This document shows, piece by piece, positions 51,533 to 60,442 of a stretch of DNA of 64,000 bases. Origin of the DNA: Prosthecobacter debontii (GTDB lineage Bacteria; Verrucomicrobiota; Verrucomicrobiia; Verrucomicrobiales; Akkermansiaceae). The DNA lies in NCBI GenBank assembly GCA_945862245.1, contig CAMAXN010000009.1, forward strand, positions 1-64,000, written 5' to 3'. Position 1 is the stretch's first letter; each line of letters opens with the position of its first letter. Below the pieces are notes generated by a model that saw only the letters and a list, made by a program, of their open reading frames with translations, searched no databases and had not been told where the DNA came from. Made by a program: the position numbers and the translations under genes.

Positions 51533-53350
51533 TCAGAACTTGGCGTTGAGGTCGATCATGAAGGTGTCGGCCTTGAGGGGCGCACCGGCGATTTCATCGC
51601 TACTCATCCAGCGGAGGCCGGCGCGGACGTGGGGACTGAGGGCGTAAGCGCCGCCGAGGTGGAAGCCCTGGACGTTGGTGCCGCCGCCGCCGAAGTCGGA
51701 GTCGGTGAAGCCATCGACGATGGCATCGGATTCTACGTAACGATATCCGGTGGTGAGCATCCAGTCGCCGAGGGATTCGAGCTTGGGCCTTCCGAACATG
51801 ATGGCGAGGTTCCAGGCTACATCGCCGCCTTCGTAGTTGCCGAGCAGCGGACCAGAGGTGCCATCGGGATCCAGGCCGCGGTTGTTGACAGCATTGGCGT
51901 TGAGGGCGCTGCGGTCGAAGGCGACGTTCTTGGTGGCCTCGCCGAGGGCGGTGAGGCGGTAGGTGTCCCAGCCATCGTAGTTGACCTGGCCGGTGAGCGT
52001 GACGTTGCGGAACGGGGTGGCGAGGCCGAAGTATTGGAACTGGTTGATGGTGCCTAAGTTGTTGGCGGCGGTGGGGGTGATATTGCGGAGCGGAAAGTAG
52101 GTGTTGCCGCGCTGCGCGAAGCCGGGTCGGGTGGCATCCGTGTCGCCCGCGTCGCTGGCCGTCAAGGGTACGTAGGGAGAGGAGAGACGGCCTTCGATCT
52201 TGTCGAAATCGTAGTAGGAAAGGCCGGCTTTGGCCGACCACTCGTCGTCGATTTTCCAATCGATGCCGAACTGAGCGCCGGTGAGCCATTTGTCCTCGCT
52301 CTCGAATTTTGCGGGTTGGTTGGATGCGAAATTCAGGTCGGTGTTGAACACGGGGAAAATGCCGGCTGTTCCAAAGAGATGGAGGTCGTCCTGGAGGCGA
52401 ACGCGACCGCGGGCGGCGAGGCCGTCGAAGCCGATGTCATCGTCCCACTGGACTTCGGTTGAGAAGAACGGGTTGTCGAAGCGGCCGAGGAGGAAGGTGA
52501 GTTCCTCGCCATCGCCATTGCCCGGACCGGCATCATAGGAGAGAAAGGCGCGGTCCAGCCAGATGGCGAACTTCGAGAAATTCCCGCCCTGGGAACCGAG
52601 CGTCTGGTTCGTGGAGGTGGGTGAGTTGTTCTCGCCAGTGGCGACGCGGAAGCCGGCGTTGAAACCCTCGCCGAGCATAATTTCCGCACCTGCGCGTGCG
52701 CGGATGCGGAGGCGATGGCGATCCTGATCGACGTTGTATTGGGGGGAGAAGACATTACCGGTGGTGTCGAAGGGGGCACCGTTGTTGATGAAGTTAAAGT
52801 TGGGGAAGAAACCGGTGTTGGCGTTGCCGGAATCGAAGAAGAGGTTTTCCGAACGGAAGCGAAGGTCGCCGAACGGGATGACGCGGCGCGTCCAATCCGG
52901 GGCACCGGTTGCGCCCCAGTTTTCCTCGCGGGCCTGAGCCATGAGTTCCTGATGTATCTCGTCGCGGATTTCCTGGCGTACGACGGCTGGGACATACGGA
53001 ATGCTGTGGCCGCCATCGGCGGGCATGGATGGAGCGGCGACTGCTTCAAGTTGGGCCTGCGCGATGAGCGCGTCCTGCTCGGCCTGTGCGATGAGTTCCA
53101 GAGCTTCGGCCTGGGTTAGGACGCCCTTGCGCACGAGCGCAGCGATGAGGTTGACGGTAGCGTTGGTGGAGGGGGAGGGAAGGAGCTCGCCAACCGGCGC
53201 TTGCTCGGATGGAGGAAGCGGGATTTCGGAAGCGAGGTCGGGTTCAGGAGTAGCTGCATCCTGCGCGCTGATCATGCCGCACGAAAGGGCGAGCACGAGG
53301 GATGCGCGAAGCATGTGGGGACGGAGGCGGATGGCGGTTCGGGAGGTCAT
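51533..53350 (-). CDS. Putative porin of the TPS-Ton operon (Porin_5-like)
   Basis: The 605-residue protein has an N-terminal signal (RASLVLALSCGMISAQDAAT) and a short helical region (ALVRKGVLTQAEALELIAQA). A long barrel follows: WTRRVIPFGDLRFRSENLFF, YNVDQDRHRLRIRARAGAEI, GFDGLAARGRVRLQDDLHLF, and the end KADTFMIDLNAKF. It matches the 'putative porin' family found next to TonB-type and TPS genes in other bacteria; this is recalled, not searched. It could form the outer-membrane channel energised by the adjoining TonB system. Confidence 0.8.
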   Translation of the reverse strand: MTSRTAIRLRPHMLRASLVLALSCGMISAQDAATPEPDLASEIPLPPSEQAPVGELLPSPSTNATVNLIAALVRKGVLTQAEALELIAQAEQDALIAQAQLEAVAAPSMPADGGHSIPYVPAVVRQEIRDEIHQELMAQAREENWGATGAPDWTRRVIPFGDLRFRSENLFFDSGNANTGFFPNFNFINNGAPFDTTGNVFSPQYNVDQDRHRLRIRARAGAEIMLGEGFNAGFRVATGENNSPTSTNQTLGSQGGNFSKFAIWLDRAFLSYDAGPGNGDGEELTFLLGRFDNPFFSTEVQWDDDIGFDGLAARGRVRLQDDLHLFGTAGIFPVFNTDLNFASNQPAKFESEDKWLTGAQFGIDWKIDDEWSAKAGLSYYDFDKIEGRLSSPYVPLTASDAGDTDATRPGFAQRGNTYFPLRNITPTAANNLGTINQFQYFGLATPFRNVTLTGQVNYDGWDTYRLTALGEATKNVAFDRSALNANAVNNRGLDPDGTSGPLLGNYEGGDVAWNLAIMFGRPKLESLGDWMLTTGYRYVESDAIVDGFTDSDFGGGGTNVQGFHLGGAYALSPHVRAGLRWMSSDEIAGAPLKADTFMIDLNAKF

Positions 53351-53359
53351 GGGAGAAAA

Positions 53360-54028
53360 TTAAGGTTTACGGGCATTGATGCGGAGGTTGATAGGCATGG
53401 GCATGTCCTCCGGCGGCGGATCGGAAAGGACAAGTCCGGTGAGGATCTGATTGCGGATGATTTCATCGAGTGTGCGGTCGCCCGTGGAGTTGGTGATTTC
53501 GGCACGGGTGACGCGGCCTTTGCGATCCGCCCAGATGCGGACCTCGATGCTGAGCGTGGCGTTCCGCGTGGCGGAATGATTTCCAAGGGATTGGGTGATG
53601 GTGTTTTGCACACGGGAGGCGTACCAGCCCCAGCGGGATCCACCGGCACGGGCGCCGATCTGGCGGTTGCCGCCACGGTTACCTCCACCGGCGGTGAGGC
53701 CGAAGCTGTTGTCACCGTCGCCGATAAGTCCGGTTCCAAGATCGGCAGCAGGCTCATCGGGAGCGGGTGCGTCATCGGGCGGAGGCTCGTCCGCCGCCAC
53801 AGGATCCTGCTCGATCATTTCCGGTTCCTCTTCCGGCGGGGGTGGCGGGGGGGGTGGTGGCGGTGGTGGTGGTGGCGGCGGGGGCACGAAAACCTCGATG
53901 ATCCGGTCGTTCGCGGGCGCGGCGGTGGTTTCCTCCGGGCTATCGCTCCTCATGAAAAAAGAGACCACGCCGCCGATCAGCACGATGGCGAGGATGAATC
54001 CGATAATGACTCCTTTTTTTAACATCAC
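53360..54028 (-). CDS. tonB: TonB energy transducer
   Basis: The 222-residue product has an N-terminal membrane helix (KGVIIGFILAIVLIGGVVSF), a run of 17 prolines in the periplasmic spacer (VFVPPPPPPPPPPPPPP), and an acidic region. The C-terminal TonB domain reads SRWGWYASRVQNTITQSL, NATLSIEVRIWADRKGRVTR, AEITNSTGDRTLDEIIRNQI. Its start overlaps the exbD stop by four bases. It would contact the plug or periplasmic face of an outer-membrane partner, here perhaps the neighbouring porin or TpsB. Confidence 0.9.
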   Translation of the reverse strand: MMLKKGVIIGFILAIVLIGGVVSFFMRSDSPEETTAAPANDRIIEVFVPPPPPPPPPPPPPPPPPEEEPEMIEQDPVAADEPPPDDAPAPDEPAADLGTGLIGDGDNSFGLTAGGGNRGGNRQIGARAGGSRWGWYASRVQNTITQSLGNHSATRNATLSIEVRIWADRKGRVTRAEITNSTGDRTLDEIIRNQILTGLVLSDPPPEDMPMPINLRINARKP

Positions 54029-54429
54029 TTCTGGGTGGCTAAGCCGATTTTATCGATCTGGAGACGGCCTAGGACATCGAGCACGTCCATGATTCCTTGG
54101 TATTGAGATGCACGGTCGCCGCGGACTACGACGGGCACCTCGGGTTCCGCCGCCTTGATGGCTCCAAGCCGGCTTTCGAGTTCGGCCAAGGTGACGGGGA
54201 TGGTGTTGAGGAATATGTTTCCCTCTGGCGAAACGGTGATCGCTTGGGTTTTGGGTAGGGAAAGATCGGCGGTGGCCGGTTTGCTGGATGCGCGCGGGAG
54301 ATCTACCTTGAGGCCCTGTACGCCGGCGGTAGTCATGATGATGAAAATGAGAAGGAGAACCAGATAGAGGTCCACCATCGGGGTGACGTTGATGTCGTCG
54401 TAGGATTTATCGTCGTCTGAAACGTCCAT
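54025..54429 (-). CDS. exbD: ExbD-type proton channel subunit
   Basis: The 134-residue product has a cytosolic start (DVSDDDKSYDDINVTPMVDL), one membrane helix with the proton-binding Asp in MVDLYLVLLLIFIIMTTAGV, and a periplasmic ExbD domain (QAITVSPEGNIFLNTIPVTL, EVPVVVRGDRASQYQGIMDV). The stop overlaps the tonB start. It pairs with the ExbB-type fusion encoded upstream. Confidence 0.93.
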   Translation of the reverse strand: MDVSDDDKSYDDINVTPMVDLYLVLLLIFIIMTTAGVQGLKVDLPRASSKPATADLSLPKTQAITVSPEGNIFLNTIPVTLAELESRLGAIKAAEPEVPVVVRGDRASQYQGIMDVLDVLGRLQIDKIGLATQK

Positions 54430-54496
54430 GGGAAATTGTTAATTGAAGATTGGGGATTTCGGGCGGACTTGAGAGCCGTGCTCTGATGGCGGCGCT

Positions 54497-56431
54497 TCAG
54501 GTTGTGGCACCCGAGGCTGGGACGTGGTCAGAGAAAGAGAAATTGGGATTCTGGGTTGGGACGTCCGGGATGGGGGTCGGGGCATATGGGGAGATTTCGC
54601 CCTCCGGCGGATAGAACTCGGCCATCCTGGCAACGAACTCGTCGATGAAGACTTTCATTTCCGCGGTGACGTTCCTGATGCGACCGTTAAGGTAGGAGTA
54701 GATGAAGAGCGCAGGGATGGCGACAATGAGACCGGCAACGGTGGCGAGAAGGGCGGAGGCGATACCCGGAGCGATCGAGTTGACATCGACTTCGCCGGAT
54801 TTGGAAATGATGGCGAAGGTGATCATGACGCCGACGACGGTGCCGAGGAGTCCGACGTAAGGGCCGCCGGCGATGGAGACGGTGAGGAAGATTAGGCCGG
54901 AGGTAAGTTTCTGTTGGGCGCGGACGAGGCCGGTGTCGAGGGCGGCTCGAATCGCCTGGATGGAGCGGCCGGAGAGGCCTTTGGTGCGGGCTTTATCGCG
55001 GGAAAGGCGGTTGCGTATTTCCTCGGAGCCGATGCTGTAGATTTGGAAGAGCGGGGATTTTTCAACGAGCCTGATTTTTTCGGGGTCGGCATTTCCGCCG
55101 AGGGATTTGACGGAAGCTTCGTCGTCGTGATCGATGGCGGTCAGGTCGGTGGAGAGGTTTTTCCATTGTTTGACGAACTCGGCGGTGCCTTTTTCGATGG
55201 AATTGAGGTAGGCGAATTTCTGGACGGCGACGGTCCATCCGAAGATGATCATGAGGACGCAGACACCGACGGCGATCCAGCCATCGAACATCATATCCTG
55301 GGCAATGTCGCCGAAGAGCATGATGTGCTCGAGGGCTTCGTTGTGCCCGCCTGCGGCGGAGGCGGAGGATTCATTGGTTCCTAGGACGAGGGCGCGCGAG
55401 GAGGCTTCGGAAGCGCCTTGGTTGACGGCGGCGAACTTCATCCATGCGGCCGGGCGGGCGGTGGTCGAGACGGCTACGGCGTCGAGTTCGCCGTTGAGGT
55501 TGGCGAGCGCATCGGAGGGAGGTGTTGCGCCGCCGAGGACGAACTGGCCGCTGATGGCTGGAATAGCTGCGTTGAGGGTGCCGTATGCTTCGCCGTTGAG
55601 GTAAAGCGTGATAGTGTTGCCAGAGGCCACGAGGCCGAGGTGCGACCATGTGGCGGCGGGCGCGGCTTCGCCCGAGGCGGATGAGACCGTGCCGGTGGGT
55701 GTGACGACCTGCACCAGAGGCACGCCTTGGTTGAGCAGGAGGCGCAGGGTGTTGGTGCCGTCGGATTTCGAGAAAACAACCGCATTATCCTGCAGGGCGG
55801 CGGGCCTGACCCAGGTGGTGACGGTGAGTTCCTGGCCGGCGGTGAAGTCGAGCGTTTCCGAGGCGGGGATCACGAGCGGCACGTCGAGGACGCGGAGTCC
55901 GGGGCCGATGATGCCGCCGTCGGATGTGACGCCGGGGTTCTCGGCGTTGTTGGCGTTGCGGGTTGAGTCCTCAAAGGTCGTGCCCATTTTTCCGAAATGG
56001 TGGAACATGACCGTCGCGTCATCGAAGGTGTCGGTCGGGGCGGTGGCTCCCGCCGTTTCCGCGGAGCCGTAGTAGAGGTGGATGGTGGTGGATTCACCGG
56101 CGGGGACTTCGGGGAGTTTCACCCACACGAAGGCCTCGTTGATGAGGTTGTCGTAGCGCTCGATGGTATGGGGAAGCACCGTCTTGCCGTCCGCCGTGGT
56201 GAAGCGCAGGTCCTTGCCGTCGGCGGTGGCGGCCATGAAATTGAAATTTCCGTCGAAAAGCCGGACCAGCGCGGTGACTTCGTTGACGTTTTCTTGGATC
56301 GCTGCGCCGCTTGGGCCGGCGTCGATGGTGATGGCCTGGCGCTGGGACCAGGCGGGGTTCCACCAGTTTTCGGGTGCGGCGGCCAGGGAGGCACCGGTGA
56401 GCAAGGCGAATAATACGATGACGTGTTTCAT
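54497..56431 (-). CDS. ExbB/TolQ-type channel fused to DUF2341 and LamG-like domains
   Basis: The 644-residue fusion has a signal peptide (KHVIVLFALLTGASLAAAPE) and a DUF2341 domain (WWNPAWSQRQAITIDAGPSG). A LamG/concanavalin-like domain follows (LDFTAGQELTVTTWVRPAAL, SHLGLVASGNTITLYLNGEA, LDAVAVSTTARPAAWMKFAA). A MotA/TolQ/ExbB channel ends the protein, with three membrane helices (GWIAVGVCVLMIIFGWTVAV, TSGLIFLTVSIAGGPYVGLL, ASALLATVAGLIVAIPALFI) and a cytoplasmic helix region. ExbB proteins are normally about 240 residues and lack an outer domain, so the 350-residue periplasmic head is unusual. Start at MKHVIV; the upstream 13 codons overlap the TpsB end. Confidence 0.9.
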   Translation of the reverse strand: MKHVIVLFALLTGASLAAAPENWWNPAWSQRQAITIDAGPSGAAIQENVNEVTALVRLFDGNFNFMAATADGKDLRFTTADGKTVLPHTIERYDNLINEAFVWVKLPEVPAGESTTIHLYYGSAETAGATAPTDTFDDATVMFHHFGKMGTTFEDSTRNANNAENPGVTSDGGIIGPGLRVLDVPLVIPASETLDFTAGQELTVTTWVRPAALQDNAVVFSKSDGTNTLRLLLNQGVPLVQVVTPTGTVSSASGEAAPAATWSHLGLVASGNTITLYLNGEAYGTLNAAIPAISGQFVLGGATPPSDALANLNGELDAVAVSTTARPAAWMKFAAVNQGASEASSRALVLGTNESSASAAGGHNEALEHIMLFGDIAQDMMFDGWIAVGVCVLMIIFGWTVAVQKFAYLNSIEKGTAEFVKQWKNLSTDLTAIDHDDEASVKSLGGNADPEKIRLVEKSPLFQIYSIGSEEIRNRLSRDKARTKGLSGRSIQAIRAALDTGLVRAQQKLTSGLIFLTVSIAGGPYVGLLGTVVGVMITFAIISKSGEVDVNSIAPGIASALLATVAGLIVAIPALFIYSYLNGRIRNVTAEMKVFIDEFVARMAEFYPPEGEISPYAPTPIPDVPTQNPNFSFSDHVPASGATT

Positions 56432-56454
56432 TTTATTGGAGTTCGGAAGTGTGT

Positions 56455-58050
56455 TTAGAAATCGAGCCAACCACGGAATGTGACGCGTACATCGCCGCGC
56501 TCCGAGGACTCCACGGGAGTGAGCGGAAACGCCACGTCCACGGAGGAATTCATGTGATCTAGATATCGCGCGCGCGTGCCTAGGCCGACGGAGACAAAGG
56601 TTTCGGTGGGCATCTGGCCGGGCAGTGAGTCGTAGTTTCCGAGGACTCCAAGGTCGGTGAAAACGTGGAGCCTCAGCTCATCGCCGCGCTCCTTCCCGAT
56701 TTCGGATTTCCCGATGTATGAGGGGCTGCGGAGTTCGGCGGTGGCGAAAATCGCGTTGTCGCCGAGTGACGAAGATTCCAAGTATCCCCGCGTGGTACCT
56801 AGACCACCGCCGGAAAACTGCTCGGAGTTGATAAGCGGCTTGTTGGCCACCTGGCCCTGGAGTTTGGCGAACCACTGGGCGCCGGATTTCATGTCGCGGG
56901 TGTGGGAAACGTCGCCCTTAAGGACGATGAAGGAGCCGTCGGCGTTGAAGCGTTTATTGGCGTAGGAGGACGAGTCACTGCCCATGCCGCGAAGATTGAA
57001 GACCAGGGAAACGTTGGCCTCCGTGAAGGCGTCCTCACCGTGTAGTTTGGTCGCACCGTAACTGGCAGTGAAGGGATAATACTCGATGGGGGCGGAGATT
57101 ACCCCGCCGCCCATGAGGATATCCTCCTCGAAGCTCTTGCGGTCGATTCCGAAACTGAAAGTGGGAAAAAATCCTTCGCCGCCCGGCAGGTCGATGATTG
57201 CGCGGACTCCCGCCATGTCACCTTTACCGACGACCGATCCGCCGCCGAGGGTGGAGATGTCGGAGTCCTGGCGGGTAGCGGTGAACAGCAGGCTGGCCGT
57301 GTCCGAGACCCTCGCGAGGTAGTTTCCTGAAAACACCAGCGCGTCGTCCGTGTTCTCGGGCGCCACTTGGAAATTTATTCCCAGCGTATGGCCGAGTTGG
57401 AATAGGTTTCCATAGGAAAGCGAGCCGTTGAGACGCAGAGGGGTGGTGTTCGGGCTGTAGCGGTTGTTGAGTTCGAGCGATCCGTGAAGGGGTAGTTCGT
57501 CCTCGATGTTGAGATCAACCTCGAAGGTGCCGGGTTCCTCGCCGGGGCGGAGCTCTGGCTTGACGCGGCGGTCGGCGAGCCGGTTGAGGGCTAGGATTTC
57601 CCGACGGACATCGTTCATGTTCGGCACCGAGCCTTCCGCGAGCGAAGGCGCGCCCGCGCGGATCCGTGAAGGGAGATGGTGCTGCGAGCCGAGCACCCGA
57701 AGACGCGATACGGAGCCCTCGACCACCTGCAGCACGACCACGCCACGGGTTGGATCCTGCTGCGGGATTAATACCGACACTGTCTGGAAGCCGGCATCGC
57801 GGTAAGCGCTTTCAAGGGCGCCGCGCGCGGACTCCACATCCTCCGCCGTGCGGTGCGGACCGAGGTAGGGATAGACAGCTCTCTCAACCTCGACATTGTC
57901 CAGTGCTTTTGCTCCCGTTACCCGGTATTCCTTAATATAGAAGGTGTAATTCAACTCATTTCCCTGACCCTGTGAGGACACCACAAGCAAGCACCAAGCG
58001 ATGAAACACAGCGCGGTGCGGCAAGGGGAAGTTAGGGATCTCGGTGCCAT
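56455..58050 (-). CDS. TpsB/ShlB/FhaC-type outer-membrane transporter
   Basis: The 531-residue product has a signal segment (SPCRTALCFIAWCLLVVSSQ). Two POTRA domains follow (FYIKEYRVTGAKALDNVEVE, RAVYPYLGPHRTAEDVESAR; then QVVEGSVSRLRVLGSQHHLP), then a 16-stranded barrel with ELNNRYSPNTTPLRLNGSLS and a conserved loop near residue 425, FSGGGLGTTRGYLESSSLGD, containing the R-G-Y motif used to reach the TpsA substrate. The C-terminus ends VRVTFRGWLDF. It is the first gene of the operon. Start at MAPRSL. Confidence 0.93.
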   Translation of the reverse strand: MAPRSLTSPCRTALCFIAWCLLVVSSQGQGNELNYTFYIKEYRVTGAKALDNVEVERAVYPYLGPHRTAEDVESARGALESAYRDAGFQTVSVLIPQQDPTRGVVVLQVVEGSVSRLRVLGSQHHLPSRIRAGAPSLAEGSVPNMNDVRREILALNRLADRRVKPELRPGEEPGTFEVDLNIEDELPLHGSLELNNRYSPNTTPLRLNGSLSYGNLFQLGHTLGINFQVAPENTDDALVFSGNYLARVSDTASLLFTATRQDSDISTLGGGSVVGKGDMAGVRAIIDLPGGEGFFPTFSFGIDRKSFEEDILMGGGVISAPIEYYPFTASYGATKLHGEDAFTEANVSLVFNLRGMGSDSSSYANKRFNADGSFIVLKGDVSHTRDMKSGAQWFAKLQGQVANKPLINSEQFSGGGLGTTRGYLESSSLGDNAIFATAELRSPSYIGKSEIGKERGDELRLHVFTDLGVLGNYDSLPGQMPTETFVSVGLGTRARYLDHMNSSVDVAFPLTPVESSERGDVRVTFRGWLDF

Positions 58051-58205
58051 TGGGAAATGAAGTATGCATCTGCGGGTGCGTATTCCCGTGGAGCACACTA
58101 GTCATCATTGAAGCCCCCCCCGATCCGCAAAATATCTCGTGTGTCAAATCCGTCACATTGGCGGGCGATACGAAATTGTGGCAGCGATTCCGGCCGCTTC
58201 GGCCG

Positions 58206-58379
58206 TCACTTCCTTGGCTGCAGGGTGCGCTCGTCCACCGGGATGGCTTTCGGTGGTGAGCTTCCCGCGCCGTTTCCTAGAGGATTCACTAGGCTGCTCT
58301 TAATCAGAAACCAGATCGCGGTTGCCAGAAGGAGACAGAGGATCTTGGCGATCCAGCTTTTCGAGAGTTTCAGTTTCAT
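58206..58379 (-). CDS. 57-residue membrane microprotein resembling the N-terminus of CdaR/YbbR
   Basis: Starting within the 3' end of cdaA in another frame, it reads MKLKLSKSWIAKILCLLLAT, then AIWFLIKSSLVNPLGNGA and a proline-rich end. The basic start and the KIL-LLLA-IWF helix match the N-terminal segment of YbbR/CdaR proteins, which regulate the diadenylate cyclase CdaA and are usually encoded just after it. The YbbR repeat domains are missing. It overlaps cdaA by about 80 bases and is too short to be obvious. It could be a truncated remnant or a real small regulator. Confidence 0.5.
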   Translation of the reverse strand: MKLKLSKSWIAKILCLLLATAIWFLIKSSLVNPLGNGAGSSPPKAIPVDERTLQPRK

Positions 58380-59145
58380 TCGGTTCGGAGTTCGGGTTGG
58401 AGAAAAAGATCACGGAGAGCCGTTCGCGGAATTGTTTTTCGGTGAGGTTGCGCTCCAGCCTGCCGTTCTCGCAGATGGAGATGCTGCCCGTTTCCTCGCT
58501 GACGACGATCGCCATGGCATCGGTGCGCTCGGTGAGGCCGATGGCGGCGCGGTGGCGGAGGCCGGTGGAGCGATCCTGCATTTCCCTTTCCGTGACGGGA
58601 AACACACAGGCGGCGCCGGCCACGCGGTCTTCGGCGATGATCATGCCGCCGTCGTGGAGGGGTGATTTCGGGAAAAAGATGCTCATCGCCAGCTCGGGGG
58701 TGAACTGGGCGTCGAGAACGACTCCCGTCTCAAGCTGCTCTTTGAGCGAAATATCGCGCTGTATGGCGAAGAGTGCACCGATGCGTTTTTTGGAAAGCAT
58801 CACTACGGTATCCGCAAGACGCTCCACAAAGGCAAGGCGACGCTTGCTAGAGAACGAAAAGATGCGACTGCCACCAAGGCGGGCAAGGCCATTACGAAGC
58901 TCCGGCTGAAAGATCACAAGCAGTGCGAACGCCAGCACAGCCGCCGAGCGGGTGATGATCCAACCGATCACCTCGAATTCAAATAGGCGCGTTATCAATG
59001 CCAGAGCGACGAGGATAAACAACAGCCCCACAAGAATCTGGGCACCACGCGTGGCGCGAAACGTTTTGTAGAGTTGGTAGATACAGAACGCCAGCAACAG
59101 GATCTCGATCCCGTCCCGCCAATGATCTCCGATGAACTTCCACAT
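58300..59145 (-). CDS. cdaA: Diadenylate cyclase CdaA (c-di-AMP synthase)
   Basis: The 281-residue protein has three N-terminal membrane helices (WRDGIEILLLAFCIYQLY; GAQILVGLLFILVALALIT; ITRSAAVLAFALLVIFQPE). The DisA_N catalytic domain follows, with KSPLHDGGMIIAEDRVAGAA carrying the DGG motif and DRSTGLRHRAAIGLTERTDA carrying RHR, both needed for ATP binding and cyclisation. It makes the second messenger c-di-AMP, which controls osmolyte transport and wall balance. It is divergent from sufT, with 118 bp between them. Confidence 0.93.
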   Translation of the reverse strand: MWKFIGDHWRDGIEILLLAFCIYQLYKTFRATRGAQILVGLLFILVALALITRLFEFEVIGWIITRSAAVLAFALLVIFQPELRNGLARLGGSRIFSFSSKRRLAFVERLADTVVMLSKKRIGALFAIQRDISLKEQLETGVVLDAQFTPELAMSIFFPKSPLHDGGMIIAEDRVAGAACVFPVTEREMQDRSTGLRHRAAIGLTERTDAMAIVVSEETGSISICENGRLERNLTEKQFRERLSVIFFSNPNSEPNETETLEKLDRQDPLSPSGNRDLVSD

Positions 59146-59262
59146 GCTTGATGTGTAACCTAAGGCTATTAGAGGAATCTGTCACTTGGAAAGGTGATAC
59201 GCGCCTGTAAGCTCATGGGAATGCGACTTGCCGAGAGAGCAATGCTGGCATTTAATCGACCC

Positions 59263-59808
59263 ATGCACGATGAAATCAAACTTTCCCGCGAGGTCACCGC
59301 TGTCCAGATACCCAGCGGCGATTCGATGACTCTACCAGCCGGGACCCCAGTTTTCATCACCCAGCGCCTCGGCGGCACCTACACAGTCGCAACCACGCAG
59401 GGACTTGCTCGCATTTCAGCACAAGATGCCGATGCACTCGGCGTAGATGCAGAGGAGGAAAAGCAAAAGCATGCCGATGCCGTCCGCCTGAAGGATGCTC
59501 CGCTCGAGGAGCAGGTCTGGGCTCAACTAAAAGGCGTTTATGATCCGGAAATTCCAGTAGATATCGTCAATCTCGGACTCGTCTATGACTGTGCCATCGC
59601 GCAGTCTGGCGACAAGAAGATTGTGCAGGTGAAGATGACGCTTACTGCCCCGGGTTGCGGCATGGGCCCGGTCATTGCCGCGGACGCGCAAGCGAAGATC
59701 ATGACCATCGATGGAATCGACGAAGCGAACGTCGAGCTTGTATGGGATCCGGCATGGAATCAGGACATGATTACCGAGGAAGGGAAGATGAAGCTGGGGA
59801 TGGTTTAA
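59263..59808 (+). CDS. sufT: SufT-like iron-sulfur cluster assembly factor
   Basis: The 181-residue product has a SufT-type N-terminal domain (SREVTAVQIPSGDSMTLPAG, TPVFITQRLGGTYTVATTQG) and a DUF59/MIP18 domain. The latter reads LKGVYDPEIPVDIVNLGLVY and VKMTLTAPGCGMGPVIAADA, where the conserved Cys lies in APGCGM. It is thought to help Fe-S cluster loading. The ATG at 59263 (MHDEIKL) was chosen because family similarity begins there; an upstream ATG at 59194 adds 23 non-conserved residues. No other suf genes are in view. Confidence 0.88.
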   Translation: MHDEIKLSREVTAVQIPSGDSMTLPAGTPVFITQRLGGTYTVATTQGLARISAQDADALGVDAEEEKQKHADAVRLKDAPLEEQVWAQLKGVYDPEIPVDIVNLGLVYDCAIAQSGDKKIVQVKMTLTAPGCGMGPVIAADAQAKIMTIDGIDEANVELVWDPAWNQDMITEEGKMKLGMV

Positions 59809-59843
59809 GAGATTGATTATTGATTATTGGAGATTTCAGACTG

Positions 59844-59877
59844 TCTCTGGTCTCTGGTCTTTGGTCTTTGGTCTCTG
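59844..59877. repeat. Heptanucleotide tandem repeat
   Basis: TCTCTGG and TCTTTGG units repeat five times (the last partial) between sufT and the phosphatase gene, both of which end here. It could vary in length. Confidence 0.8.
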
Positions 59878-59878
59878 C

Positions 59879-60361
59879 CTAACGCTTATCTTGAGTGCCA
59901 TCGATATAGGCGGTGATCGCAGGGATTGCCCGATCTAGAATTTTCGAGACTTCTTCGTAAGCACGTTTTCCCATCCCGATGGGATCCGGCACGTCCGCGC
60001 CGATGCCTTTTCCTGGCAGATCGATGAATTCGCAAACGAGGTAGAATTTCTCAGCGTGCTCTGGGAAACGGTCTTCGAGAACTGCGAGATGCCCCTTGGT
60101 CATGGCAAAGACATGGGTCGCCTCCTCAAGCAAAGCGGCAGATACTGGCTGGCTAACAAAGCCTCCGAGCGGAACCTTCAATTGATCGCAAACCGCTTTT
60201 GTATCTCGACTGCAGGGGCTCCCTTTCGAAGCGGCAACACCGCAGGATTTTACCGCATAATCCCCCCTACCCTCCACCGCCTTGCGTAACATCGCCTCGG
60301 CCATTGGGCTGCGGCAAGTGTTTCCGGTGCAAACGAAGAGAACCCTTTTGGTGGTACACAT
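59879..60361 (-). CDS. Low-molecular-weight protein-tyrosine phosphatase
   Basis: The 160-residue product carries the P-loop near its start (VLFVCTGNTCRSPMAEAMLR), where CTGNTCR matches CX5R, and the later general-acid Asp in IGADVPDPIGMGKRAYEEV. This is the LMW-PTP/arsenate-reductase fold. In Gram-negatives such enzymes often control polysaccharide export kinases; no kinase is in view. It is divergent from the recombinase gene. Confidence 0.9.
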   Translation of the reverse strand: MCTTKRVLFVCTGNTCRSPMAEAMLRKAVEGRGDYAVKSCGVAASKGSPCSRDTKAVCDQLKVPLGGFVSQPVSAALLEEATHVFAMTKGHLAVLEDRFPEHAEKFYLVCEFIDLPGKGIGADVPDPIGMGKRAYEEVSKILDRAIPAITAYIDGTQDKR

Positions 60362-60442
60362 CTAATCAACTTGATTAGCGAACTAGCGAGGAGGAGTCAA
60401 ATCAAAGACCGCAAAGCATATGTTCCGATTCTAGATCTTTTG

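Noticed and set aside
53820-53885. Low-complexity G-rich repeat
   Set aside because: It is the coding sequence of the TonB proline run, not an independent repeat.
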